Shown piece by piece: positions 1 through 7,490 of a stretch of DNA of 12,100 nucleotides (positions are counted from its first letter, which is position 1; every line of letters begins with the position of its first letter). The notes under the pieces were generated by a model. The model worked only from the letters and a program-made list of their open reading frames with translations, ran no database searches and had not been told where the DNA came from. Origin of the DNA: Azonexaceae bacterium (lineage in GTDB: Bacteria; Pseudomonadota; Gammaproteobacteria; Burkholderiales; Rhodocyclaceae); the NCBI GenBank assembly GCA_009469685.1, contig SSTA01000135.1, positions 1-12,100 on the forward strand, given 5' to 3'. The translations under genes and the position numbers were made by a program.

Positions 1-246
<246 letters not shown>

Positions 247-261
247 AGGGAGCAGCGTGCC

Positions 262-1764
262 ATGAAAAGAATTTTTGCCATCCTGGCGCTCTTCGGCGCC
301 GTAACTCTAGGGGCGCCGGCCTGGGCCGACGATAAACCCGCCGAGGCGGCCCCGGCAGCCACCGCGCCTGCCGCTCCGGGCGCAGCAGCGGCAGCTGCAG
401 CCCCGGCCGCCGCCGAGGCCCCCGCTCCGGCCGAGGCCGCAGCGCCGGCTCCGGTTCCCAACAAGGGCGACAACGCCTGGCTGATCGTGGCCACGGCCTT
501 CGTCATCCTCATGTCGATTCCCGGCCTGGCCCTTTTCTACGGCGGCCTGGTGCGCTCGAAGAACATGCTGTCGGTCCTGATGCAGGTCTTCGTCACCTTC
601 TCGCTGATCTCGGTGCTGTGGGTGATCTACGGCTATTCCGTGGCCTTCACCGAGGGCAACGCCTTCTTCGGCAGTCTGGACAAGCTCTTCCTCAAGGGCG
701 TCACTCCGGATTCCGTCGCGGCGACCTTCTCCAAGGGCGTGGTCGTCAGCGAGTACATCTACGTCGCCTTCCAGGGCGCCTTCGCGGCCATTACCTGTGC
801 GCTGATCGTCGGTGCTTTCGCCGAGCGGGTGCGCTTCTCCGCAATCCTGCTGTTCATGATCCTGTGGTTCACCTTCGCCTACCTGCCCATCTCGCACATC
901 GTGTGGTACTGGGCCGGTCCCGACGGCTATGTTTCCGCCGAAGCCGCCGATAAGCTGAACGCCACCGCCGGCTACATGTTCCAGAAGGGTGCTCTCGACT
1001 TCGCCGGCGGTACCGTGGTGCATATCAATGCCGCCATCGCCGGCCTGGTGGGTGCCTACATGGTGGGCAAGCGTACCGGCCTGGGGAATGTCTCCATGGC
1101 TCCCCACAGCCTGACCTTCACCATGATCGGTGCTTCCCTCCTGTGGTTCGGCTGGTTCGGCTTCAACGCCGGTTCCGCGCTGGAAGCCAACGGCACCGCC
1201 GCCCTGGCCTTCGTCAATACCTGGATCGCTACGGCCTGCGCGGCGATGTCCTGGCTCTTCGCCGAATGGATCTTCAAGGGCAAGCCGTCCATGCTGGGTG
1301 CCGCTTCCGGCGCCGTGGCCGGTCTGGTCGCCATCACCCCGGCCTGCGGCTTCGTGGGCCTGATCGGCGCCATCGTGATCGGCCTGGCCGCAGGCATCCT
1401 CTGTCTGTGGGGCGTCAATGGCCTCAAGAAGATGCTCGGCGCCGACGACTCCCTCGACGTCTTCGGAGTCCACGGCGTGGGCGGCATCCTCGGCGCCCTC
1501 CTGACCGGCGTGTTTGCCGCGCCTTCCCTGGGCGGCACGGGCGTCTACGACTACGTCGCCAACAAGGTGGCCGACAACTACTCCATCGCCGACCAGTTCA
1601 TGGTCCAGGCGACCGGCGTCGGCGTCACCCTGGTGTGGTCCGGCGTGGTTGCCGTGGTGTGCTACAAGATCGCCGACATCATCCTCGGTCTGCGGGTGCC
1701 GGAAGACGAGGAGCGCGAAGGTCTCGACCTCACCTCCCACGGCGAAACCGCCTACCACCACTGA
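262..1764 (+). CDS. amtB: Ammonium transporter AmtB
   Basis: This inner-membrane ammonium channel of the Amt/Mep/Rh family has 500 residues. Residues 1-22 look like a cleavable signal peptide (cut after AWA). Residues 23-66 are an Ala/Pro-rich low-complexity stretch, and the Amt domain with about eleven membrane helices runs from about 70 to 480. Key E. coli residues can be located: the Phe gate as Phe174 and Phe301, recruitment-site Phe170 and Ser305, Asp246 in LDFAGG, and the twin pore histidines His254 (VVHINA) and His404 (FGVHGVGG). The start ATG is 9 bases after GGGAG (248-252). It lies 15 bases downstream of the P-II gene, the standard glnK-amtB operon, usually induced under nitrogen limitation through NtrC; the promoter is outside the window. 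A clear terminator follows. The length beyond E. coli AmtB is mostly the linker. Identification is secure. Confidence 0.98.
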   Translation: MKRIFAILALFGAVTLGAPAWADDKPAEAAPAATAPAAPGAAAAAAAPAAAEAPAPAEAAAPAPVPNKGDNAWLIVATAFVILMSIPGLALFYGGLVRSKNMLSVLMQVFVTFSLISVLWVIYGYSVAFTEGNAFFGSLDKLFLKGVTPDSVAATFSKGVVVSEYIYVAFQGAFAAITCALIVGAFAERVRFSAILLFMILWFTFAYLPISHIVWYWAGPDGYVSAEAADKLNATAGYMFQKGALDFAGGTVVHINAAIAGLVGAYMVGKRTGLGNVSMAPHSLTFTMIGASLLWFGWFGFNAGSALEANGTAALAFVNTWIATACAAMSWLFAEWIFKGKPSMLGAASGAVAGLVAITPACGFVGLIGAIVIGLAAGILCLWGVNGLKKMLGADDSLDVFGVHGVGGILGALLTGVFAAPSLGGTGVYDYVANKVADNYSIADQFMVQATGVGVTLVWSGVVAVVCYKIADIILGLRVPEDEEREGLDLTSHGETAYHH

Positions 1765-1787
1765 TCGGATATTCGTCTCTCTCCTTC

Positions 1788-1816
1788 CGGGCGCCCAAGG
1801 GCGCCCGCTTTTTTTT
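1788..1816 (+). terminator. Rho-independent terminator of glnK-amtB
   Basis: A perfect inverted repeat is visible: CGGGCGCCC (1788-1796), loop AA, GGGCGCCCG (1799-1807). It is followed by C and eight T residues (1809-1816). With the innermost pair open this is an 8-bp GC stem and a 4-base loop. It starts 24 bases after the amtB stop, so it should end the operon transcript before the phosphoesterase gene. Confidence 0.93.
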
Positions 1817-1842
1817 ACCGATCGGGTTTGATAGTCTGAGGC

Positions 1843-2613
1843 ATGCGCATTGCCCAGATTTCCGACCTCCACCTGACTCCCGACGGTAGCCTGCTCTACG
1901 GTAGCGTAAATACCTGGGCGGCCTTTGCATCCGTCCTGCTACGCCTTGCCACGCTGGAACCCAGACCCGATTTTCTGATGGTCACCGGGGATCTCGCGGA
2001 AGGCGGCGATGCGGCAACCTACCGCCGCTTGGCCGACCGCTTGGGCGAAGTGGGCATACCCTTCGCGGTCATCCCCGGCAATCACGACGACCGCCGACAG
2101 CTGCGCACGGCCTTTTCATTTCCCGGCCGGGTAGGCGCCTGCCACCAGCGCATCGACCTCGGGGAGGCGTCCTTGCTTCTCGTCGATTCCCAGGTTCCGG
2201 GAAAGGAGTGGGGACAGATTACGCCGGCCCACGTGAATTGGCTCGATTCGGTGACGACGGAGCGCCGCCCGTCGCTCCTGGCGCTCCACCATCCGCCGTT
2301 CGCCGTGGGCATCCCGGGTATGGACCGCTTGCGCTGCCGGGGGGAGGGCTTGCTTGCCGACTGGCTTTCCCGCCATCCGGAAGTCGCAGCAGTGCTATGC
2401 GGCCACGTCCATCGCTTTGTCGCCACCACCTTTGCGGGTAGGCCGGCGGCAACCGCGCCTTCGCCGGCCCACCAGATCGCCCTGAGCGACGGCCCGCTGG
2501 GTTGGACTGCCGAACCGGGGGGCTTCCTGCTCCACCTTTGGCAACCGGGCGAACGCCCGCTGAGCCATTACCTGCCCTCGATTGCGGCGCCGGTGATCCC
2601 TTACCGGGACTAG
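1843..2613 (+). CDS. Calcineurin-like metallophosphoesterase, CpdA-like (probable 3',5'-cyclic nucleotide phosphodiesterase)
   Basis: This 256-residue soluble protein carries the full metallophosphoesterase signature for a binuclear metal site: DLH (Asp8, His10), GD (Asp50), GNHD (Asn80, His81), LHHPPF (His149/His150) and GHVH (His188, His190). The order and spacing, the VNTW and DSQV segments and the GNHDDR variant fit the class III cyclic nucleotide phosphodiesterases (E. coli CpdA, mycobacterial Rv0805). The likely reaction is hydrolysis of 3',5'-cAMP to AMP in the cytoplasm. Members of this family often act on 2',3'-cyclic nucleotides or other phosphodiesters too, so the substrate is inferred. 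No signal peptide is seen. The start ATG has only GAGG one base upstream, a poor ribosome site, but the family N-terminus (MRIAQISDLH) leaves no better start. It follows the amtB terminator and converges with purU across 104 bases without a clear terminator. Confidence 0.88.
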   Translation: MRIAQISDLHLTPDGSLLYGSVNTWAAFASVLLRLATLEPRPDFLMVTGDLAEGGDAATYRRLADRLGEVGIPFAVIPGNHDDRRQLRTAFSFPGRVGACHQRIDLGEASLLLVDSQVPGKEWGQITPAHVNWLDSVTTERRPSLLALHHPPFAVGIPGMDRLRCRGEGLLADWLSRHPEVAAVLCGHVHRFVATTFAGRPAATAPSPAHQIALSDGPLGWTAEPGGFLLHLWQPGERPLSHYLPSIAAPVIPYRD

Positions 2614-2717
2614 CGGTATTTGCGGCCCTGGAAGACTCCGCCGTCCCTCGTGAGCGCCGCATCCCTTAGAGGCGCGCCTATCGTCCTGCCCGAAGCGACG
2701 CCATGTGCGCCGGGTGA

Positions 2718-3581
2718 TTAGCGGAAGACGACCGTCTTGTTGCCGTGCACCAGGACCCGGTCTTCCAGGTGATAGCGCAGGCCCCGGGCCAGTACAGTCT
2801 TTTCGATGTCCTTGCCGTAGCGGACCATGTCGTCCGGGGAATCGGAGTGGTCGATGCGGATCACGTCCTGTTCGATGATGGGGCCGGCATCCAGTTCCGA
2901 AGTGACGTAGTGGCAGGTTGCGCCGATCAGCTTGACACCCCGTTCGTAGGCCTGATGGTAGGGCTTGGCGCCAGCGAAGGAGGGCAGAAAGGAGTGATGG
3001 ATATTGATGATGCGCCCCGAATAGGCGTCGCAGAGTTCCGGCGGGAGGATTTGCATATACCGGGCGAGCACCATGCAGTCGCCGCGGACGTCGTCGAAAA
3101 TGCGGGCAATCTCGGCGTAGGCCGGCGCCTTGTTGTCCTTGCCCACCGGCACATGGTGAAAGGGGATGCCATGCCACTCGACAAAGCCGCGAAAGGTCTC
3201 GTGATTGGAGACGACACAGGGGATTTCAATATCCAACTCCTTGGCCTGCCAGCGGGCAAGGAGGTCATAGAGGCAGTGTTCCTGCTTGGAGACCAGGATG
3301 ACCACGCGTTTCTTCACCGCGCTGTCGGCGATGCGCCAGGTCATTCCCAGCGGATCGGCCACCGCGGTCCGGAAGCGCTCGCGAAATTCGGCCAGCAGAA
3401 TGGGAAGCGAATCCGCCCTGATTTCGATGCGCATGAAGTAGCGCCCGGTGAGCGCGTCGGCATGAAAGCTCGATTCCAGTATCCAGCCGCCGTTTTCCGC
3501 AATAAAGCCCGATACCTTGGCGATGATGCCGACCTGGTCGGGACAGGAAGCGGTAAGGGTGTAGAAGCGCGGGTGGGCCAT
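2718..3581 (-). CDS. purU: Formyltetrahydrofolate deformylase
   Basis: PurU hydrolyses 10-formyl-tetrahydrofolate to formate and tetrahydrofolate. This balances the one-carbon pool and supplies formate to PurT where present. The 287 residues match the usual family length. An N-terminal ACT domain (about 5-85, containing ASCPDQVGIIAKVSGFIAEN) is followed by a formyltransferase-fold domain (about 90-287). The catalytic Asn-His-Asp set of that fold is visible as Asn193 and His195 in INIHHSFLPSF and Asp231 in SELDAGPII. In E. coli the ACT domain is linked to control by methionine and glycine; this is family knowledge, not seen here. The gene lies 87 bases downstream of thrH on the same strand and could be co-transcribed with it. 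The start ATG has no strong Shine-Dalgarno sequence, but the ACT domain begins directly after it, which supports the choice. Confidence 0.96.
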   Translation of the reverse strand: MAHPRFYTLTASCPDQVGIIAKVSGFIAENGGWILESSFHADALTGRYFMRIEIRADSLPILLAEFRERFRTAVADPLGMTWRIADSAVKKRVVILVSKQEHCLYDLLARWQAKELDIEIPCVVSNHETFRGFVEWHGIPFHHVPVGKDNKAPAYAEIARIFDDVRGDCMVLARYMQILPPELCDAYSGRIINIHHSFLPSFAGAKPYHQAYERGVKLIGATCHYVTSELDAGPIIEQDVIRIDHSDSPDDMVRYGKDIEKTVLARGLRYHLEDRVLVHGNKTVVFR

Positions 3582-3668
3582 GGATAGAGTCGCCGTGGGA
3601 ATCGTCTGGGGAGTGAGGCCCCGGAAGGGAAGATGAACGGGGTCGGGGGCGGGGCGCTTATTCGCCGG

Positions 3669-4277
3669 TCAAACCCGAGCGAAAGCCTTGTCGATTTCCC
3701 GACGCAGACCGCTGTAGTCCAGGACGACCGGGTACTGAGGGAATTCGCGGATGACGTTTTCCGGCGGGTGAAAAAGGATGCCGCCATGGGCTTCGCCGAG
3801 CATCGCGGTATCGTTGTAACTGTCGCCGGCGGCGACGACCTTGAAATTGAGCTCCTTGAAGCGCCTGACCGCCTCCTGCTTCTGATTGGGCATGCGGAGA
3901 TGGTAATTGACCAGCATTCCTTCCCCGTCGGCTTCCAGCGAGTGGCAGAACAGGGTGGGCAGGCCCAGTTGCTGCATGAGCGGCTTCGCGAACTCGTAAA
4001 AGGTGTCGGAAAGGATGATGACCTGATAGGCGTCGCGCAAGGAATCGAGGAAATCCTTGGCGCCGGGCATGGGGCCCATGGCGGCGATGACCTTCTGGAT
4101 GTCCGGCAGGCCGAGCTTGTGCTGACGCAAGAGTCCCAGGCGGTAGGTCATCAGCTTGTCGTAATCGGGCTCGTCCCGGGTGGTGCGCTTGAGTTCGGGA
4201 ATCCCGGTGCGCTGGGCGAATTCGATCCAGATTTCCGGAACCAGCACCCCTTCGAGATCGAGACAGACGATTTTCAC
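3669..4277 (-). CDS. thrH: Bifunctional phosphoserine phosphatase / homoserine phosphotransferase ThrH
   Basis: This is a HAD-superfamily phosphatase of 202 residues, the size of Pseudomonas aeruginosa ThrH, and it resembles that protein along its whole length. Motif I is DLEGVLVPE, with nucleophile Asp7 and Glu9 in place of the usual second Asp, a ThrH hallmark. Motif II is LSDTFYEF (Ser90), motif III Lys133, and motif IV AAGDSYND (Asp152, Asn155). The GILFHPPENVIREFPQ segment is also typical. The family removes phosphate from phosphoserine to give serine and can pass phosphate to homoserine. GTG at 4277 is chosen as start because it gives MKIVCLDLEG, matching the family N-terminus, and lies 6 bases after AGGGGGAG. 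A TTG at 4283 abuts that site and is unlikely. The gene starts 47 bases after the yheS stop, so an operon with yheS is plausible. Confidence 0.94.
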   Translation of the reverse strand: MKIVCLDLEGVLVPEIWIEFAQRTGIPELKRTTRDEPDYDKLMTYRLGLLRQHKLGLPDIQKVIAAMGPMPGAKDFLDSLRDAYQVIILSDTFYEFAKPLMQQLGLPTLFCHSLEADGEGMLVNYHLRMPNQKQEAVRRFKELNFKVVAAGDSYNDTAMLGEAHGGILFHPPENVIREFPQYPVVLDYSGLRREIDKAFARV

Positions 4278-4283
4278 AGCCAA

Positions 4284-4291
4284 CTCCCCCT
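4284..4291 (-). promoter_or_regulatory. Ribosome binding site that fixes the thrH start
   Basis: On the minus strand AGGGGGAG occupies 4291-4284. It is 6 bases before GTG (4277-4275) but directly touches TTG (4283-4281). The spacing favours the GTG start. Confidence 0.75.
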
Positions 4292-4324
4292 GCGCCCTTG
4301 GGCGAAAGGCCGCATTTTACCCGA

Positions 4325-6232
4325 TCAGGGAGCGGGCAAGACCTCCAGTTCCTCCTGGGCCAGCAGCCAGCGCTCCTCGGCGGCGGCAATGTCGGCGGTA
4401 AGGCCGGCCAGCCGGCGGTGGAGATCGTCGATGCCGGCCCGGTCGGCGTCCGGGGCGTAGAGGGCGGGATCGGCGAGCTGAGCGTCTAGGGCCTGCTTTT
4501 CCTCGTTCCACGCGGCCAGCTTTCTCTCCAGCTGCTCGATTTCCTTCACCAGCGGCCGGCGCCGGGCCAGCAGTGCCTGCCGGTTGGCGGCCTCCTCTTC
4601 GCGCTTCTGCCTACGCTCGGCCTTCAGTGCGGCGGCGTCGGGTTCGGGCGCCTTGGCCGCAGCGCGCTGGGCGGCCAGCCAGGCGGCGTAGTCGTCCAGG
4701 TCGCCGTCGAAGGCGGTGGCATTGCCGTCCGAGACCAGCCATAGGGCGTCGGCGCAGGTGCGCAGCAGGTGGCGGTCGTGGGAAACCAGCACCACGCCAC
4801 CCTCGAAATCCTGTAAAGCGAAGGTCAGTGCCTCGCGCATTTCCAGATCCAGATGGTTGGTGGGCTCGTCGAGCAGGAGCAGATTGGGCTTGGTACGGAT
4901 GAGCAAGGCCAGGGCCAGGCGCGACTTCTCGCCGCCGGAGAAAGGCCCCGCAGGCCGGGTGGCCATATCCCCCCGAAAGTCGAAACCGCCCAGATAGTCG
5001 CGCAACTCCTGCTCCGGGGTGGTCGGCTCGAGCCGCGTCAGGTGTTGCAGGGGAGACTCGTCGGGGCGCAGTTGCTCCAATTGGTGCTGGGCGAAGTAGC
5101 CGATGTTCAGCGCCTTGGCTTCCTGCCGCTCGCCCGCCGCCATGGGCAGGGCGCCGGACAGCAGCTTGACCAGGGTCGACTTGCCGGCGCCGTTGCGCCC
5201 CAGGAGTCCGATCCGGCTGCCGGGCCGCAGGGTGAGACTGATCCTTTCCAACACTCGCTTGCCTCCGTAGCCGGCGGCGGCATCCGAGAGCACCAGCAAA
5301 GGATCCGGCAGGTTGGCCGGCAGGCGAAAATCGAAGTGGAAAGGCGAATCCACGTGAGCGGCGGCGACAATCTCCATGCGCCCCAAGGCCTTGATCCGGC
5401 TCTGGGCCTGACGGGCCTTGGTGGCCTTGGCCTTGAAACGGTCGATGAAGCGCTGCAGGTGGGCGATCTGTTTCTGTTGGGCTTCAAAGGTGGCTTGCTG
5501 CACGGCAAGTCGGGCAGCCCGGGCGCGTTCGTAGTCTGAGTAGCCACCCGCGTAGAGGGTGATGCGCTGCTGCTCGATCGCCAGGATGTGACCCACCACC
5601 GCATCGAGGAAGTCCCGGTCATGGGAGATGAGGAGCAGGGTGGCGGGAGTGGACCGCAACCAGTCCTCGAGCCAGAGGACGGCGTCCAGATCCAGGTGGT
5701 TGGTCGGTTCGTCCAGGAGCAGGAGTTCGGCGCGGCAGGAGAGGGCGCGGGCAAGATTGAGCCTGACCCGCCAGCCGCCGGAGAACTCGGCCACCGGCCT
5801 CAGGAAGTCCGCATCGGAAAAACCCAGGCCGTGCAACACTTCCGCCACCCGGGCGCGGGCGGCATAACCGCCGATCTCGCCGTAGCGGGCGTGGAGGGCG
5901 CCGATGGCCACGCCGTCGCCCCGGGTTTCGGCATCGGCGATCTCGGCCTCGACTCGGCGCAATTCGATATCGCCGTCGAGAACGAACTCGATCGCCGGAG
6001 TCGGCAGAGCCGGGGTTTCCTGCACGACGCGGGCAATATGCCAGGCGGGGGGCAGTTCCACGTCCCCTTGCTCGGCGTGCAATTCCCCCGCCAGCAAGGC
6101 GAAAAGGCTAGACTTGCCGCAGCCGTTCGCCCCGACCAGCCCGACCCGCCATCCGGCATGGACCTGGAAGCTGGCCCCCTCGATGAGGGGTCGGCCGGCG
6201 CGGGCGAGAGTGGCATTCTTGAGGGCGATCAT
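4325..6232 (-). CDS. yheS: ABC-F family ATPase YheS (ribosome-associated)
   Basis: This 635-residue protein has two ABC ATPase domains and no membrane segments. Domain 1 has Walker A GANGCGKSS (34-42), signature FSGGW (150-154) and Walker B LLLLDEPTNHLD (about 171-181). The inter-domain linker (about 245-310) includes IDRFKAKATKARQAQSRIK, the ABC-F hallmark arm. Domain 2 has Walker A GRNGAGKST (345-353), signature FSGGEKSRL (431-439) and LLLLDEPTNHLDLE (from 451). A charged coiled-coil tail occupies about 510-625. Sequence and length fit E. coli YheS better than EttA or Uup. ABC-F proteins bind the ribosomal E site and modulate elongation or rescue stalls; the YheS role is less well defined. 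The open frame runs 66 codons further upstream, into the divergent HD-GYP gene, but homology begins at MIALKNATLARAGRP, so ATG at 6232 is used. No convincing Shine-Dalgarno precedes it. Confidence 0.95.
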   Translation of the reverse strand: MIALKNATLARAGRPLIEGASFQVHAGWRVGLVGANGCGKSSLFALLAGELHAEQGDVELPPAWHIARVVQETPALPTPAIEFVLDGDIELRRVEAEIADAETRGDGVAIGALHARYGEIGGYAARARVAEVLHGLGFSDADFLRPVAEFSGGWRVRLNLARALSCRAELLLLDEPTNHLDLDAVLWLEDWLRSTPATLLLISHDRDFLDAVVGHILAIEQQRITLYAGGYSDYERARAARLAVQQATFEAQQKQIAHLQRFIDRFKAKATKARQAQSRIKALGRMEIVAAAHVDSPFHFDFRLPANLPDPLLVLSDAAAGYGGKRVLERISLTLRPGSRIGLLGRNGAGKSTLVKLLSGALPMAAGERQEAKALNIGYFAQHQLEQLRPDESPLQHLTRLEPTTPEQELRDYLGGFDFRGDMATRPAGPFSGGEKSRLALALLIRTKPNLLLLDEPTNHLDLEMREALTFALQDFEGGVVLVSHDRHLLRTCADALWLVSDGNATAFDGDLDDYAAWLAAQRAAAKAPEPDAAALKAERRQKREEEAANRQALLARRRPLVKEIEQLERKLAAWNEEKQALDAQLADPALYAPDADRAGIDDLHRRLAGLTADIAAAEERWLLAQEELEVLPAP

Positions 6233-6241
6233 GGGCCCGGC

Positions 6242-6247
6242 ATTATA
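6242..6247 (-). promoter_or_regulatory. Candidate -10 element for yheS
   Basis: The minus strand reads TATAAT, a perfect sigma-70 -10 hexamer, at 6247-6242 in the 52-base divergent gap. Initiation 6-8 bases later would leave only a 2-4 base leader before the ATG at 6232. No good -35 hexamer is seen at 16-18 bases, so this is tentative. A plus-strand TAGAAT (6253-6258) could serve the HD-GYP gene at 6285, but it also lacks a -35. Confidence 0.4.
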
Positions 6248-6284
6248 TGAGATAGAATTTCCCGATACCTTCTGACCCCCGACG

Positions 6285-7490
6285 ATGATCAAGAAGATCG
6301 CCATCGACCAGCTCCTCCCCGGGATGTTCGTCCATGATCTCAATTGCGGTTGGCTCGACCATCCGTTCTTGAAGAGCAAGTTTCCCGTTCGCGACCAGGC
6401 GACGATAGAAAAAATACGGGCCATCGGCATCCGCGAGCTTTACATCGACACCATCAAAGGGGCCGATGTCTTCGCCGCGCGGACCCAGCAGGAAGTCAGC
6501 GAGGACCTCGACCGCCTCTTGCGCGAAATCGCCTCCCGCGACGACGACAAGCCGATCGCTGCCGAGCTTAAGGAAGAAGCGGCCCGGGCACGGCGTCTCC
6601 ACGGCGAAGCCAATCGCCTGGCCCGCAATCTCATGGGCGATCTGCGCCTGGGCATGCCGGTCGAGCCGGAGAAGTTCGCTCCTGTGGTCGACGGCCTGGT
6701 GGATTCCGTATTCCGCAACTCCGATGCCCTGCTGCCCCTGACTCGGCTCAAGAGCCAGGACAGCTACACCTTCGAGCATTCGGTCGGAGTCTGTACGCTC
6801 CTGGCCGCCTTCGGCCGCAGCCTCGGGCTGCCGCGCGACGAGATTCGCGAGATCGCCCTCGGCGGGCTCTTGCACGATGTGGGTAAGGCCCAGGTGGACG
6901 ATGCCATCGTGGATAAGCCGGGCAAGCTCTCGGAAGAGGAATTTGCCGAAATGAAAGCCCATGTGGCCAAGGGTCTGGTGATACTGAGGGCGGTTCCAGA
7001 CCTGTCGGCGACCGCGTTGTCGGTGGTCGCCGAGCATCACGAGCGGATCGACGGTAGTGGCTATCCGGCCGGCAAGAAAGGCGCCCAACTCTCCCGTGCG
7101 GGCCAGATGGCAGCCATCGTCGACGTCTATGACGCCATGTGCTCCGATCGCGTCTACCACAAGGGCATGGCCCCCACTCCAGCCCTGCGCAAGCTCCTCG
7201 AATGGAGCGAGCACCACTTTGATCGGGCGCTGGTCCAGGCCTTTATCCGCGCCCTGGGGATCTACCCGACCGGCAGCCTCGTCCGCCTGGACAGCGGCCG
7301 GCTGGGCGTGGTCGTCGAGCAGAACGAACGGCAAATCCTGGAGCCTGTCGTGCGGGTCTTCTATCATGCCGGCAAGCAGTACTACATCCCGCCCGAGACG
7401 GTCGATCTATCGCGGACCCAGGACCGGATTGCCGGGTTCGAGAATTACGAAAAATGGAATATCGATCCCTACAAGTGGTTGCCCGCCTGA
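6285..7490 (+). CDS. HD-GYP domain cyclic-di-GMP phosphodiesterase with N-terminal DUF3391 (protein 1, catalytically intact)
   Basis: This 401-residue cytoplasmic protein has no membrane segment or receiver domain. Residues 1-61 match the DUF3391 N-terminal module (QLLPGMFVHDL, FPVRD, YIDTIKGAD). A helical, charged linker follows, then an HD-GYP domain (about 150-330) and a conserved C-terminal cap rich in aromatic residues. HD-GYP enzymes hydrolyse c-di-GMP, to pGpG or GMP, at an iron or manganese centre. Mapped on Persephonella PmGH, all bimetal ligands and the conserved Lys are present: His165, His197-Asp198, Lys201 (HDVGK), His226, His251-His252 and Asp280, with GYP at 259-261. The extra Glu of trinuclear members is Tyr161, so a binuclear site is expected. 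It diverges from yheS and overlaps the next gene by 37 bases. Activity is inferred from residue conservation; the input signal is unknown. Confidence 0.93.
   Translation: MIKKIAIDQLLPGMFVHDLNCGWLDHPFLKSKFPVRDQATIEKIRAIGIRELYIDTIKGADVFAARTQQEVSEDLDRLLREIASRDDDKPIAAELKEEAARARRLHGEANRLARNLMGDLRLGMPVEPEKFAPVVDGLVDSVFRNSDALLPLTRLKSQDSYTFEHSVGVCTLLAAFGRSLGLPRDEIREIALGGLLHDVGKAQVDDAIVDKPGKLSEEEFAEMKAHVAKGLVILRAVPDLSATALSVVAEHHERIDGSGYPAGKKGAQLSRAGQMAAIVDVYDAMCSDRVYHKGMAPTPALRKLLEWSEHHFDRALVQAFIRALGIYPTGSLVRLDSGRLGVVVEQNERQILEPVVRVFYHAGKQYYIPPETVDLSRTQDRIAGFENYEKWNIDPYKWLPA

Noticed and set aside
307..1872. 521-codon open frame antisense to amtB
   Set aside because: It is a shadow of GC-rich codon use in amtB: the translation is dominated by His, Gly, Glu and Asp with no domain, and the opposite strand encodes an unmistakable ammonium channel.
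2614..2717. Possible bidirectional terminator between the phosphoesterase gene and purU
   Set aside because: Only a weak GCGCC/GGCGC pairing with a long loop and no T-run is present, plus an isolated GGCGCGCC palindrome; not enough to call.
2745..3587. 280-codon open frame antisense to purU
   Set aside because: It covers purU almost exactly in the mirrored frame and has no recognisable family, whereas the minus strand carries all PurU motifs.
6233..6430. N-terminal extension of yheS by 66 codons
   Set aside because: The extra residues overlap the 5' part of the divergent HD-GYP gene and do not resemble ABC-F proteins, which start at MIALKN in this alignment.
6243..7367. 374-codon open frame antisense to the first HD-GYP gene
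   Set aside because: The plus strand has intact DUF3391 and HD-GYP motifs; the antisense protein shows only reflected composition and would start inside the yheS leader region.
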